The position numbers and the translations under genes were made by a program. From contig DAOSEM010000001.1 in the NCBI GenBank assembly GCA_035363115.1, positions 682,001 through 746,000 on the forward strand: a DNA stretch of 64,000 bases, read 5' to 3'. This document shows, piece after piece, positions 8,329 through 17,574 of the stretch (the stretch's first letter is position 1; each line of letters starts with the position of its first letter). Source of the stretch: Syntrophales bacterium (lineage in GTDB: Bacteria; Desulfobacterota; Syntrophia; Syntrophales; PHBD01). The notes beneath the pieces are model-generated. The model was not told the origin of the DNA, ran no database searches, and saw nothing but the letters and a program-made list of their open reading frames with translations.

Positions 8329-9399
8329 ATGGACATGAAGCGAGACTACTACGAGGATATCCGGCTCTTCGGGAGCGGCGTGATCCTCTTCTGGTCCCTC
8401 CTTCTTCTGGCCTTCCTCTATACCTTGCCCCTGTATCTGCCGGGATACCGCTTCTATCTCCTGAACCTGATCATGGTCCACGTGATCCTGGCCGTGGGGC
8501 TGAACATCCTCGCCGGCTACACGGGGCAGATCTCCCTGGGGCACGCGGGCTTCTTCGCCATCGGCGCCTATGCGACAACCCTGCTCATGGCCAGGCTGGA
8601 AATCCCCTTCTTCCCCGCACTCCTGGCGGCGGCCTTCATCGCCGCCGCCTTCGGCTTCCTGGTGGGTCTCCCGGCGCTGCGCCTGGAAGGACCCTACCTG
8701 TCCATTGCCACGCTCGGGTTCGGTCTAACCATCACGCACATCATCGGGCATGCGGAGGTCTTCGGCGGACGGACGGGACTCCAGGCGCCGCCCCTGGATC
8801 TCGGAATTCCACAGCTCGGCTGGAGCTTCGTCCTGGAGACCGATCTGGGGAAGTACTACCTGATCCTGACGATTACCGTCCTGATGGTGATCGGTGCCGT
8901 CAACCTCATGAAGACCCGGGTGGGCCGCTCCTTCGTCGCCATCCGGGACAGTGACATCGCTGCCGAGGTCATGGGGGTCAACCTGATGATCTACAAGACC
9001 CTCTCGTTCGCCGTCAGCGCTTTCTACGCCGGCATTGCGGGGGGGCTTTTCGGGTTCATCCTGGGATTCTTCAATCCCGAGCCCTTCAACCTGATCCTTT
9101 CCATCGTGTTCCTCGTAATGGTCGTCGTGGGAGGTCTGGGATCGACCTTCGGGTCCATTGTGGGGGCGGCGCTCATCACCTGGCTGCAGTACGACCTCCT
9201 GAAGAACATCCGGGAAATGCCGCTGGCGGGCCCGCTCCTGCTGGACCTGTCGGACCGCTGGTTCACCGTCGTCGGCCTGGAGAATTTCAACAGCATCATC
9301 CTCGGTCTCGTTATGATCGCCATTGTCCTCTTCGAGCCCCTGGGGATGTTCGGGGTGTGGATCCGCGTCAAGAAATACTGGAGAACATGGCCGTTCTGA
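8329..9399 (+). CDS. livM: Branched-chain amino acid-type ABC transporter, permease LivM
   Basis: A 356-residue inner-membrane permease with about nine hydrophobic helices. The family pattern is strong: VGLNILAGYTGQISLGHAGF, then FAIGAYATTLLMARL, GLPALRLEGPYLSIATLGFG, and VVVGGLGSTFGSIVGAALIT near the end, where the cytoplasmic coupling loop sits. The ATG at 8329 follows GGAG; the frame is open upstream for 84 codons but that part is not permease-like. It is followed after seven bases by livH. Liv-type importers take amino acids but in anaerobes often carry aromatic or other carboxylic acids; the linked acyl-CoA synthetase favours the latter here. Confidence 0.9.
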   Translation: MDMKRDYYEDIRLFGSGVILFWSLLLLAFLYTLPLYLPGYRFYLLNLIMVHVILAVGLNILAGYTGQISLGHAGFFAIGAYATTLLMARLEIPFFPALLAAAFIAAAFGFLVGLPALRLEGPYLSIATLGFGLTITHIIGHAEVFGGRTGLQAPPLDLGIPQLGWSFVLETDLGKYYLILTITVLMVIGAVNLMKTRVGRSFVAIRDSDIAAEVMGVNLMIYKTLSFAVSAFYAGIAGGLFGFILGFFNPEPFNLILSIVFLVMVVVGGLGSTFGSIVGAALITWLQYDLLKNIREMPLAGPLLLDLSDRWFTVVGLENFNSIILGLVMIAIVLFEPLGMFGVWIRVKKYWRTWPF

Positions 9400-9406
9400 G
9401 GTGCCT

Positions 9407-10279
9407 ATGATCGGACAACTGATTGTCGAGGGGCTCGCCATCGGGGCCTGCTACGGCCTCTTCGCCGTAGCCGTAGTGATCATCTACAAGACCTCGGAGG
9501 TGATCAACTTCGGCCAGGGCGAAATGGCCATGTTCGCCACGTTTGTGGCGTACCACATGCTCACGTATTACGGCGCTCCGTTCTGGGCGGCCTTTCTTCT
9601 GACCCTGGGGTTCGCGGCTCTCCTGGGGGCGGCCGTGGAGTTCCTGTTTCTCCGCCCGGCGAAGAATCCGAGTATTCTGGGGCTGATCGTCATCACCCTC
9701 GGGGCCGAGATGCTGCTCATGGGGCTCGCCAGCTGGAAGTGGGGGGCCGAGCAGAAGTCCTTCACGCTGCCGTGGTCCTACATGTCGATTCACGAGCCCG
9801 TTCCGGGCATCATCATCAGTGACTGGGCCATCGCCGTCTTCCTGACGGCCGGGACGATCGCGGGCCTCCTGTACGTCTTCTTCCGCTTCACGAAGCTCGG
9901 CATCGCCATGCGGGCGACCCAGCAGAACCAGAACGCCGCCAAGATCATGGGCATCCGGACCGAGCGGGTCTTCGCCTTTTCCTGGGGGCTCAGCTCCATC
10001 ATCGGGACCGTCGCGGCGATGTTCTTCGCGGCCCGTGCCACCCTGGACCCGGCCTTCATGATGGAGCCCTTCCTCCGGGCCTTTGCCGCCGCGGTCCTGG
10101 GGGGGCTGACCAGCATTCCCGGCGTGCTCCTGGGGGGAGAGATCCTCGGGCTGATCGAGAACCTCTTCGGGTACATGTGGCCCCAGTGGAAGCCTATCGT
10201 TGCCTTCGTCATCATCGTGCTCGTCCTGTGCATCCGCCCCAGCGGTCTCTTTGCCAGGCATTTCGTGAAGAAGGTATAA
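9407..10279 (+). CDS. livH: Branched-chain amino acid-type ABC transporter, permease LivH
   Basis: A 290-residue permease, partner of LivM. It begins MIGQLIVEGLAIGACYGLFA and carries the family block EVINFGQGEMAMFATFVAY, then LRPAKNPSILGLIVITLGAE. The coupling region ATQQNQNAAKIMGIRTERVF is followed by AAVLGGLTSIPGVLLGGEIL. The ATG at 9407 is placed directly after the livM stop with GAGGTG as ribosome binding site; earlier starts would lie inside livM. The end abuts the next gene. Confidence 0.92.
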   Translation: MIGQLIVEGLAIGACYGLFAVAVVIIYKTSEVINFGQGEMAMFATFVAYHMLTYYGAPFWAAFLLTLGFAALLGAAVEFLFLRPAKNPSILGLIVITLGAEMLLMGLASWKWGAEQKSFTLPWSYMSIHEPVPGIIISDWAIAVFLTAGTIAGLLYVFFRFTKLGIAMRATQQNQNAAKIMGIRTERVFAFSWGLSSIIGTVAAMFFAARATLDPAFMMEPFLRAFAAAVLGGLTSIPGVLLGGEILGLIENLFGYMWPQWKPIVAFVIIVLVLCIRPSGLFARHFVKKV

Positions 10280-10280
10280 G

Positions 10281-10763
10281 GTGAGGTCGGATCGTAAGCG
10301 AATGCGGCGACCGGGCGGACCACAAGGCAGACCGGTGGTCCTCGGGGGCCTGCTGATTCTGGTGATGGTGCTCTGGGGGACCGCCGCTGCTCCGGAAGAT
10401 GCATCGACCGGTGAGATTGCCGCCGTCGAGCAGGCGGCCCGGGCGTACCTGGAAGCGGAGGTCCGGCGGGACTTCGATGCCGTGTGGGCGTCCCTGGCGC
10501 CTTCTTCGGTGTACCGCGAAACCCATGATTACTTGTCGTATCGGGAGGAGGCCGTCCGGTCCCCGGTCCGCATCGAGCGCTTCAGGATTCTTCGGGTGGC
10601 CGGCGTTCGGCCGAATCACGACCCGGCCCGGTTCCCGAAGGTCGAGCGGTTTGCCGAGGTGGAGGTGGACCTGGTGCTTTTCTTTACCGATACGGAGACC
10701 CGGACGGACGTGAATTACCGCTTCGCGTTCATCCGGGAGGGAGGGAGGTGGTACAAGGGGTAG
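10281..10763 (+). CDS. Membrane-anchored or exported NTF2-like small protein, unknown function
   Basis: A 160-residue protein starting at GTG 10281, one base after the livH stop. A basic stretch is followed by one hydrophobic helix (VVLGGLLILVMVLWGTAAA), either a signal peptide or an anchor. The rest (AVEQAARAYLEAEVRRDFDA, later YRETHDYLSYREEAVRSPVR and a final FAFIREGGRWYKG) follows the helix-then-curved-sheet order of NTF2/SnoaL-like small proteins, where the closing R-x-x-G-x-W-Y segment is common. It sits inside the transporter operon between permease and binding-protein genes, so an accessory role in uptake is possible but unproven. Confidence 0.65.
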   Translation: MRSDRKRMRRPGGPQGRPVVLGGLLILVMVLWGTAAAPEDASTGEIAAVEQAARAYLEAEVRRDFDAVWASLAPSSVYRETHDYLSYREEAVRSPVRIERFRILRVAGVRPNHDPARFPKVERFAEVEVDLVLFFTDTETRTDVNYRFAFIREGGRWYKG

Positions 10764-10863
10764 TCGTCCGGGACGGTCCTGCATGACGTCTTCAGGCTCG
10801 GCCTCGAGGGAGCGCCGCAGGGGCGACAGGGTTTTTCGAACTCTTCATGGAAAGGAGGGAATC

Positions 10864-12060
10864 ATGGGTTCGAAGCGTTTCTGGATGGTTCTTGGGATAG
10901 CGGCCTGCGCGGTGCTCCTGGTGTCGGCCCCCGGCCTGGCGGCCAAGCCGGGCTTCAACGACAAGGAGATCCGCATCGCCCAGTGGGGGCCCCAGACGGG
11001 ACCCGCGGCCCCCTGGGGAAACGTGGCCCGGGGGAGTCGGCTGCTGTTCAATCTGGTCAACGAAGAGGGGGGGATTCACGGCCGGAAGATCAAGTACTTC
11101 ATCCGCGACGACCAGTACAACCCGGCCCAGACCGTCGCCGTGGTCAAGGATGTGGTCGAGAGGGAGGGAATCTTCGCCTTTGTCGGAGGCACCTCCGGGG
11201 CGAGCGGGCTGGCGGTCAAGGACTACCTGGCGGCGAACAAGGTCGTCTGGGTCTCGCCGGCGACGAGCATTAAGGAATACGTGATGCCGGTGAACCCTTA
11301 CATTTTCGCCCTGATGCCCCTTTACGACGACGAGGCGAGCATCCTGACCAAATACGTGGTGGAGAAGCTGAAGATCCGGAAGATCGGTGTCCTCTACCAG
11401 AACGATCCCTACGGGAAGAACGGCCTGAACGGCGTGAAGCAGCGCCTGGCCCATCTGAAAATCGCCGCCGTGGCCGAGGTTCCTGTCGAGGCGGGCGAGA
11501 AGGACCTGGCGTCCCAGATCATGAAGTTCAAGAATGCCGGGGCCGAGGCGGTTTATCTCCAGGTGAACCCGACCTCGGCGGTCATCGCCCTCAAGACGGC
11601 CGCTGCCGTCGGCTTCAAGCCCCAGTGGGTGGCATCCTCCACCCTGTCGGACTATGCACTGATGCACAAGATTTCCGGTGGCCTGTGGGAAGGAGTCATC
11701 ACCGGCGCCTTTACCGAGCCTGTCGATTCGGCCCAGCCCCTGATGACGAAGTACCGCGAGGCGGCCCGGAGACTGGATCCGAAAGAGCGATGGGCCCTTT
11801 TCTATCTCGGGGGGATCGTCTTTGCTGAGCCTGTCGTGGACGCCCTGAAGCGGACCGGCAAGAACCTCAGCACGGAGGCGTTCCTCAGGGCTCTCAATTC
11901 GACAAAGAATTTCAAGGGAGTCGGCCCGACGATCACCTGGACGAAGACCCAGCACCAGGGGAGCGATTCCATCCAGGTCTGGCAGTGCGGCCCCAAGGGC
12001 GCCCTGAAGGTCCTGCAGGGATGGACCGCCAACGATCTGGCCCGGTGGAAAAAGAAGTAA
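10864..12060 (+). CDS. livK: Liv-type ABC transporter substrate-binding protein
   Basis: A 398-residue periplasmic binding protein that captures the substrate for the LivHM-GF importer. The signal peptide (FWMVLGIAACAVLLVSAPGL) ends at about LAA-KP. The mature protein has the two-lobe type I pattern: IRIAQWGPQTGPAAPWGNVA, LLFNLVNEEGGIHGRKIKYF, FVGGTSGASGLAVKDYLA, KIGVLYQNDPYGKNGLNGVK and GAEAVYLQVNPTSAVIALKT. AAGGAGGG before the ATG at 10864 fixes the start; the longer frame lacks a signal peptide. The ligand pocket cannot be read from sequence alone, but this long subclass is common beside acyl-CoA ligases. A stem-loop follows and may set the ratio of binding protein to ATPases. Confidence 0.92.
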   Translation: MGSKRFWMVLGIAACAVLLVSAPGLAAKPGFNDKEIRIAQWGPQTGPAAPWGNVARGSRLLFNLVNEEGGIHGRKIKYFIRDDQYNPAQTVAVVKDVVEREGIFAFVGGTSGASGLAVKDYLAANKVVWVSPATSIKEYVMPVNPYIFALMPLYDDEASILTKYVVEKLKIRKIGVLYQNDPYGKNGLNGVKQRLAHLKIAAVAEVPVEAGEKDLASQIMKFKNAGAEAVYLQVNPTSAVIALKTAAAVGFKPQWVASSTLSDYALMHKISGGLWEGVITGAFTEPVDSAQPLMTKYREAARRLDPKERWALFYLGGIVFAEPVVDALKRTGKNLSTEAFLRALNSTKNFKGVGPTITWTKTQHQGSDSIQVWQCGPKGALKVLQGWTANDLARWKKK

Positions 12061-12070
12061 TCCCGATGAC

Positions 12071-12092
12071 GGGGAAGGCTGCGGCCTTCCCC
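12071..12092 (+). promoter_or_regulatory. Intra-operon stem-loop between livK and livG
   Basis: GGGGAAGGC (12071-12079) and GCCTTCCCC (12084-12092) are perfect 9-base complements around a TGCG loop. There is no following T-run, so it is better read as an RNA-stabilising or attenuating hairpin than as a full terminator. Its place after the binding-protein gene fits the common need for more binding protein than ATPase. Confidence 0.55.
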
Positions 12093-12133
12093 GCATTCAC
12101 GGTCCGGCCGGCGGAGCTGCCGGCGGCGGGAGC

Positions 12134-12916
12134 ATGAGCATGGACCACTTCCGCGTGGATAACCTGTCCATCTCCTTCGGGGGTCTGAAGGCGGTTCACG
12201 ATGTGAGCTTCCGGGTCGAGAAGAACCGGATCTTTTCGATCATCGGGCCCAACGGTTCGGGGAAGACCACCATCTTCAACCTGATCAGCGGCATCTACCG
12301 GCCCGACGGGGGAGGGGTGTTCCTGGAGGGCGAGAGCCTGACGGGGCTGTCGCCCGACCGCGTCGCCCGCCGGGGTGTCGCCCGGACTTTCCAGAACATC
12401 GAGCTCTTCTCCAACGCGAGCGTGATGGACAACCTCCTCCTGGGAAGGCACATCCACATGAAGACGGGGGTCTTCTCCGGGGCCTTTCTCTGGGGACGGC
12501 GATCCCGGGCGGCCCGGGAGGAGATCCGCAACCGGGAGGTGGTCGAGCGGATCATCGATTTCCTGGACCTGCAGTCCGTCCGGAACCTGCCGGTGGCAAG
12601 CCTTCCCTACGGCAAGCGGAAGCTCGTCGAGCTGGGAAGGGCCCTGGCCCTCGAACCGCGGCTGCTTCTGCTGGACGAGCCCTCGGCGGGCATGAACACG
12701 GAGGAGAAGGAGGATCTGAACCTCTGGATCCGGGACATCCGGGAGGACTACGGGGTGACGATCCTCCTGATCGAGCACGACATGAACATGATCATGGGGA
12801 TCTCCGACCGGATCCTGGCCGTCAATCAGGGGCAGGTCATCATCGAGGGGACCCCGCAGGAGGTGCAGAGCCACCCGGAGGTGATCCGGGCGTATCTGGG
12901 GGAGGCCGATGCTTAG
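12134..12916 (+). CDS. livG: Liv-type ABC transporter ATPase LivG
   Basis: A 260-residue cytoplasmic ATPase. Walker A is GPNGSGKTT and the LivG-specific RGVARTFQNIELFSNASVMD follows. The signature loop is VASLPYGKRKLVELGRALAL (a LivG-type variant of LSGGQ), Walker B with D-loop is LLLLDEPSAGMN, and the H-loop is LLIEHDMNMIMG. The ATG at 12134 has GGGAG upstream; a second ATG two codons on could also serve. It overlaps livF by eight bases, so the two ATPases are probably translationally coupled. Confidence 0.93.
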   Translation: MSMDHFRVDNLSISFGGLKAVHDVSFRVEKNRIFSIIGPNGSGKTTIFNLISGIYRPDGGGVFLEGESLTGLSPDRVARRGVARTFQNIELFSNASVMDNLLLGRHIHMKTGVFSGAFLWGRRSRAAREEIRNREVVERIIDFLDLQSVRNLPVASLPYGKRKLVELGRALALEPRLLLLDEPSAGMNTEEKEDLNLWIRDIREDYGVTILLIEHDMNMIMGISDRILAVNQGQVIIEGTPQEVQSHPEVIRAYLGEADA

Positions 12917-13691
12917 ACTCTCCAACGTGGAGACCTGGTACGACCTGATCCGGGCGCTTCACGGGATCTCCTTCGAGGTTCCGGAGGGGCGGATCGTTGC
13001 GCTCCTGGGATCCAACGGCGCGGGAAAGTCGACGACTCTCAAGACGATCATGCGGCTTCTCTACGACCAGAGAAAGGAGCAGCCCGAGAAGGGAACCGTC
13101 GAGTTCCGGGGGGTGCGCATCGACCGGAAGAAAACCGACGAGATCGTCCGGATGGGGATCAGCTACGTCCCCGAGGGACGGGAGGTGTTTCCGGAGCTGA
13201 CGGTGCGGGAAAACATCCTCATGGGGGCCTACACGCGGCGAGACGGTTCGGCGGTCCGGGAGGACATGGATCGGATCCTTGAGCATTTCCCGGTGCTCCG
13301 GGAGCGGAGGGAACAGCAGGCAGGATACCTGAGCGGTGGAGAGCAGCAGATGCTGGCCATCGGGCGAGCCCTCATGAGCCGGCCGAAGCTTCTCATGCTG
13401 GACGAGCCGTCCCTGGGGCTGTCACCGCTCCTGACAAGGGAGATCTTTCAAATCATCCGGGACATCAACGTGCGGGAGGGAGTGACGATCCTGCTGGTGG
13501 AGCAGAACGTCCACATGGCCCTGAAGGTTTCGCAGTTCGCCTACCTGATGGAAAACGGGCGCATCGTCCGGGCGGACCGGCCCGAGATCCTCCGGGAGGA
13601 TGAGGACGTCAAGGAGTTCTATCTCGGCGTAAACCGGGAGGCGTCGGTGAAGGGCTTCAAGCGTTACCGGCGGAAGGTGAGGTTCCGATGA
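12909..13691 (+). CDS. livF: Liv-type ABC transporter ATPase LivF
   Basis: The second ATPase of the importer, 260 residues. Walker A is GSNGAGKST; the LivF block YVPEGREVFPELTVRENILM is present; the signature is YLSGGEQQMLAIGRALMS and Walker B LLMLDEPSLGLSP, with the H-loop LLVEQNVHMAL. About 25 residues at the C-terminus (GVNREASVKGFKRYRRKVRF) extend past the usual end of roughly 235, a common feature where the gene overlaps a downstream ligase. It overlaps both neighbours (8 bases with livG, 4 with the acyl-CoA synthetase). Confidence 0.93.
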   Translation: MLRLSNVETWYDLIRALHGISFEVPEGRIVALLGSNGAGKSTTLKTIMRLLYDQRKEQPEKGTVEFRGVRIDRKKTDEIVRMGISYVPEGREVFPELTVRENILMGAYTRRDGSAVREDMDRILEHFPVLRERREQQAGYLSGGEQQMLAIGRALMSRPKLLMLDEPSLGLSPLLTREIFQIIRDINVREGVTILLVEQNVHMALKVSQFAYLMENGRIVRADRPEILREDEDVKEFYLGVNREASVKGFKRYRRKVRFR

Positions 13692-15508
13692 CCGGGAAAG
13701 CGGAAGGCATCGTCAATACCCTCCCCAAGGCCCTGGCATCCATCGCCTCGAAGCAGCCGGAGCGGACGGCGATGCGCCGCAAGGACCTGGGGATCTGGCG
13801 CGACATTTCCTGGGCCGAGTATCTTCGGCACGTGAAGCGGACGGCCCTGGGGCTCTGCTCCCTCGGCATCGGTCGGGGAGACCGGGTGGCAATCATCGGC
13901 GAGAACCGGCCGGAGTGGCTGTACAGCGCCCTGGGGACGCTCGCCGCGGGCGGGACCTTTGTGGGGATCTATACGACCAATCCTACCGCCGAGTGCGAGT
14001 ACGTAGTGGCCCACTCGGAGTCCGTCGTCTACATCTGCGAAGACGAGGAACAACTCGACAAGGCCCTGGCCTTCCGGCAGCGGACCCCGCAACTCCGGAA
14101 ACTCGTGGTGTGGAACATGGAGGGGCTCCGTCATTTTCAGGATCCCATGCTGATGAGCTTCGACGACCTGCTCCGGGAGGGGGAGCGCCTGGACACGGAG
14201 CAGCCGGACCTTTACGGCCGGCTTGCCGGGGAAGGGAGCGGCGGGGACGTCGCGGGGATCATCTACACATCCGGCACGACGGGCCCTCCGAAGGGGGCCA
14301 TGCTCTCCCATGAAGGATATCTGTGGGTCGGGAGGAAGGCCGGCGAGATCTGCCGGGCCGGGAGGGACGACGAGACCATTTCCTTCCTTCCGCTCAACCA
14401 TGTCTACGAGCAGATCTTCGACCTGATGGTTCATCTGACCGTGGGGCACACGGTCAATTTCACGGAGAACACCGATACGGTCATGGCGGACATGCAGGAG
14501 GTGTCGCCGACCCTCTTCCATGCGGTACCCCGCATCTGGGAGAAATACTACTCGGGCATCGTCCTGAAGATGGCCGATGCGACCCCCCTGAAGCGGGCCG
14601 CCTACGGGGCCGCTGTCCGGATCGGCTCGCGGTACAACGAGGAGCATCTGGCGGGACGGAGCCCGTCCTTCCTGATGCGGCTGGCCTATGGAGCGGCCTA
14701 TTTCGCAGTATTCCGAAAGCTGAAGGAGCGGCTGGGTTTTGACCGCGTCAGGCTCGGTTTTTCCGGAGCCGCCCCCATCTCACACAATATTCTCAAATAC
14801 TTCCAGGGGATCGGAATCCCCATCCGGGAAGGATATGGCATGACGGAGACCACGGGGATCACCCACATGTCCGACGAGCACCACTTCAAACTGGGTACGG
14901 TGGGAAGGGCGCTCCCGGAAACGGAGGTGCGGCTTTCGGAGGACGGCGAGATCCTGGTGCGCCACCCGGGCATCTTCCTGGGCTATTGGCGGGACGACGA
15001 CAACACGCGGGAGGCCCTGCGGGATGGGTGGCTCCACACGGGGGATGTCGGGACAATCGACGACGAGGGCTATCTCCGGATCACCGACCGCAAGAAGGAT
15101 CTGATCATCACAGCGGGAGGAAAGAACATCGCCCCGCAGTACATCGAGAACCTCCTGAAGTTTTCTCCCTACATCAACGATGCCGTGGTCATCGGCGACC
15201 GGCGCAACTACATCACGGCCCTGATCGTCATCGACGAGGACAACGTGGTCAAGTATGCCCAGGATCAGAAGATTCAATATACAACTTTTGCATCCCTGAC
15301 CAGGACGGATGAAGTCGTTGCCCTGGTCCAGCGGGAGATTGACCAGGTGAACGCCCAGGTCGCCCGCGTCGAAAACATCCGGAAGTTCAGAATCCTGGAC
15401 AAGAAGCTCTATACCGAGGACGGAGAGGTGACGCCCACCATGAAGGTCAAGCGAAAGGCCATCAACGCGCAATTTGCCGATCTCATTGAGTCCATGTACT
15501 CCGAATGA
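13688..15508 (+). CDS. Long-chain-type acyl-CoA synthetase (AMP-forming)
   Basis: A 606-residue adenylate-forming ligase that activates a carboxylic acid to its CoA thioester with ATP. Motifs: the phosphate-binding loop IIYTSGTTGPPKGAMLSH near residue 193, the adenine motif GYGMTETTGITHM, the WLHTGDVGTIDDEGYLRITD hinge region and ITAGGKNIAPQYIENL before the C-terminal domain. The length and the sequence before the hinge fit the bacterial long-chain (FadD15-like) branch. It overlaps livF by four bases (ATGA), so the enzyme is made together with the importer and probably traps its substrate as CoA ester, though chain length or aromaticity cannot be read here. Confidence 0.92.
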   Translation: MTGKAEGIVNTLPKALASIASKQPERTAMRRKDLGIWRDISWAEYLRHVKRTALGLCSLGIGRGDRVAIIGENRPEWLYSALGTLAAGGTFVGIYTTNPTAECEYVVAHSESVVYICEDEEQLDKALAFRQRTPQLRKLVVWNMEGLRHFQDPMLMSFDDLLREGERLDTEQPDLYGRLAGEGSGGDVAGIIYTSGTTGPPKGAMLSHEGYLWVGRKAGEICRAGRDDETISFLPLNHVYEQIFDLMVHLTVGHTVNFTENTDTVMADMQEVSPTLFHAVPRIWEKYYSGIVLKMADATPLKRAAYGAAVRIGSRYNEEHLAGRSPSFLMRLAYGAAYFAVFRKLKERLGFDRVRLGFSGAAPISHNILKYFQGIGIPIREGYGMTETTGITHMSDEHHFKLGTVGRALPETEVRLSEDGEILVRHPGIFLGYWRDDDNTREALRDGWLHTGDVGTIDDEGYLRITDRKKDLIITAGGKNIAPQYIENLLKFSPYINDAVVIGDRRNYITALIVIDEDNVVKYAQDQKIQYTTFASLTRTDEVVALVQREIDQVNAQVARVENIRKFRILDKKLYTEDGEVTPTMKVKRKAINAQFADLIESMYSE

Positions 15509-15869
15509 AATCAAATTTTGTCCTTGCAGAATTCCCCAGGGAAGGCCCGGCATGCTTGCTGGAGCATCATGCATAAGTAATTGTATTCACTAAATGAAAA
15601 AATCTGTTGCCGGTTCGAATTAATGGGTTGAAATTTCATGGCAAATCGGATACAGGGACACCGTTGTTCTTCCGCTGTCCGTGACGGTAATTCGATGGAT
15701 CTCTCCGGAGAACCGCATCCATCCGTTGATTATTCAGTGGAATCCAAGCCTTGGACAAGAGGTGACGTTTCCGTCCGGGTTTTGGAGGATCGGGACCACC
15801 GGGGAAAGTCTTTTCGGTAGCACCGCCTGTAATGCGTCTATTTTTTTCACCACGTGAGAGGAGGGTAAC
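15509..15869. other. Intergenic leader of the carboxyltransferase cluster
   Basis: This 361-base stretch separates the acyl-CoA synthetase from the carboxyltransferase gene, both on the plus strand. It is more AT-rich at 15575-15640 than its surroundings, which suits a promoter, but I find no convincing -35/-10 pair or sigma-54 element. The 60-codon frame at 15638-15820 has no protein-like pattern. AGAGGAGGG just before 15870 is the ribosome binding site of the next gene. Confidence 0.5.
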
Positions 15870-17543
15870 ATGGCAGAAGAGAAGAAAAAATTGACAAGGG
15901 CCGAGAGACTCGAGGCCGAGAGGGAGAAGAATCTGCAGCACTGGCTTGCGGAGGACGAGATCCTGTTCAAGCACCGGGAAGAGGCCTACGACATCGGCGG
16001 CGCCGATCAGGTCGCGAGGCTCGCGAAGCAGAACAAAAAACCCATGCGCGATCTCATCAAGCTGTTGATCGATCCCGGAACGGATTTCTTCGAGCTGGGG
16101 CTCGACGCCGGGTACGACATCGGCAAGAAGCGCCTCTACGGCGGGGAGATCTACGAGTCGGAAAAGCGCAGCCACATTCCCGGCGGCGGTGTCGTCACGG
16201 GCATCGGCACGGTCATGGGAAAGGACTGCATGATCTTTGCCAACGAGAACCGCTATGCCGCAGGCACCTATTTCCCCATCACCCTGAAGAAGCACATGCG
16301 GGCCCAGGCAATCGCCGAGCAGTGCGAGCTGCCCTGTGTCTACCTGACCGATTCGGGCGGCATCAACCTGCCTCTCCAGGTGGGCTGTTTCGCCGACGAT
16401 GGACACTTCGGCAGCATGTTCTACAACATGTGCCGCATGTCCGCCAAGGGGATCCGGCAGTACACCCTCTCCACCGGTGGCAACACGGCGGGTGGCGCCT
16501 ACATCGTCTACCTGGCCAGCGAATCCATCATGATCGAGAAGATGGCCTATGCCTTCCTGGCGGGCCCCCCCATGGTCAAGTCGGCCATTGGCGAGACGGT
16601 TTCCATGGAAGACCTGGGCGGTGCCTATGTTCACACCCAGCATTCCGGCGGCTGCGACCATTTCGTCCGGACCCAGGAAGAGGGGATCGCGAAGCTCCGG
16701 GCCATGATGGAGTTCGAGCCGACCTCGAAGCTCTACATCGACCGGCGGGAAACCCGGGAGCCGAAATTCGATTTCAAGGAGATGATGCGCGGCACCCCGA
16801 CGGACACGTACCAGTATATCAACATCAAAGAGACGATCAAGTGCCTCGCCGACGACAGCTACTTCTATGAGTACAAGCCCACCTATGGTCCCGGCCGCGG
16901 TGATTCCATCATCGCTGGCAAGATGTGGATGAAGGGCATCCCCGTCGGCGTCATCGCCTCCAACGCCAGCGGCGTCATTTACATCGACGCGGCCCGGAAG
17001 GCGACGGAGTGGATGATCCGCTGCGGGAACTCGAAGCTTCCCGTCCTCTTCCTCCAGGGGTCCCCCGGCTACATGGTCGGCAAGGCCGAGGAGTGGGGCG
17101 GCATCGGCAAGTACGGCTCCGATATGGTCCGGGCCTGCACATGCCTCGACACCCCGAAGGTCACCTACGTCATCGGTCCCGACCACGGCGCCGCCAACTA
17201 CGGCATGTGCGGCCGGGCCTTCAAGCCCCGCTTCGCCTTCACGAACATGCGAGGCCGCACGACCGTCATGTCCGGCGAGACGGCAGGCTTCATCGTCGAG
17301 ACGGTTCGCCGCAAGAACATCGTCGACAAGGGCGGCACGGTGAACGAGGAAGAAATGGCCGCTTTCCGCAAGATGATGCGTGACCGGTACGATGCAGAAG
17401 GTCATCCCTTCTACACCGGATCGCTCCTCTTCCACGACGGCGTGATTGCCTTCAGCGAGGCTCGGGACAAGATCACCCGAGCCTTCGAGGTCTCGCTGCG
17501 CGTGCCCATCAAGAAGTCCGATTGGGGCGACTTGAAGGTGTAA
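15870..17543 (+). CDS. Biotin-dependent acyl-CoA carboxyltransferase (methylcrotonyl/glutaconyl-CoA type)
   Basis: A 557-residue carboxyltransferase with the two crotonase-fold halves of the acyl-CoA carboxylase beta/GcdA family, moving CO2 between biotin and an enoyl-CoA. N-half features are IPGGGVVTGIGTVMGKDCMI, YLTDSGGINLPLQ, and TGGNTAGGAYIVYLASESIM followed by MEDLGGAYVHTQHSGGCDHF, the acyl-CoA pocket. C-half features are GVIASNASGVIYIDAARKAT and LFLQGSPGYMVGKAEEWGGI. An N-terminal charged helix (LTRAERLEAEREKNLQHWLA) is extra. The cluster has a hydratase, an HMG-CoA-lyase-like gene and a separate biotin carrier, which suggests a branched C5/C6-CoA path, but neither biotin carboxylase nor a sodium-pump subunit is present, so direction (carboxylating or decarboxylating) is open. 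Confidence 0.85.
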   Translation: MAEEKKKLTRAERLEAEREKNLQHWLAEDEILFKHREEAYDIGGADQVARLAKQNKKPMRDLIKLLIDPGTDFFELGLDAGYDIGKKRLYGGEIYESEKRSHIPGGGVVTGIGTVMGKDCMIFANENRYAAGTYFPITLKKHMRAQAIAEQCELPCVYLTDSGGINLPLQVGCFADDGHFGSMFYNMCRMSAKGIRQYTLSTGGNTAGGAYIVYLASESIMIEKMAYAFLAGPPMVKSAIGETVSMEDLGGAYVHTQHSGGCDHFVRTQEEGIAKLRAMMEFEPTSKLYIDRRETREPKFDFKEMMRGTPTDTYQYINIKETIKCLADDSYFYEYKPTYGPGRGDSIIAGKMWMKGIPVGVIASNASGVIYIDAARKATEWMIRCGNSKLPVLFLQGSPGYMVGKAEEWGGIGKYGSDMVRACTCLDTPKVTYVIGPDHGAANYGMCGRAFKPRFAFTNMRGRTTVMSGETAGFIVETVRRKNIVDKGGTVNEEEMAAFRKMMRDRYDAEGHPFYTGSLLFHDGVIAFSEARDKITRAFEVSLRVPIKKSDWGDLKV

Positions 17544-17574
17544 TCCCGATCCGGGAAGAAGGGAGGAGGAAAAC

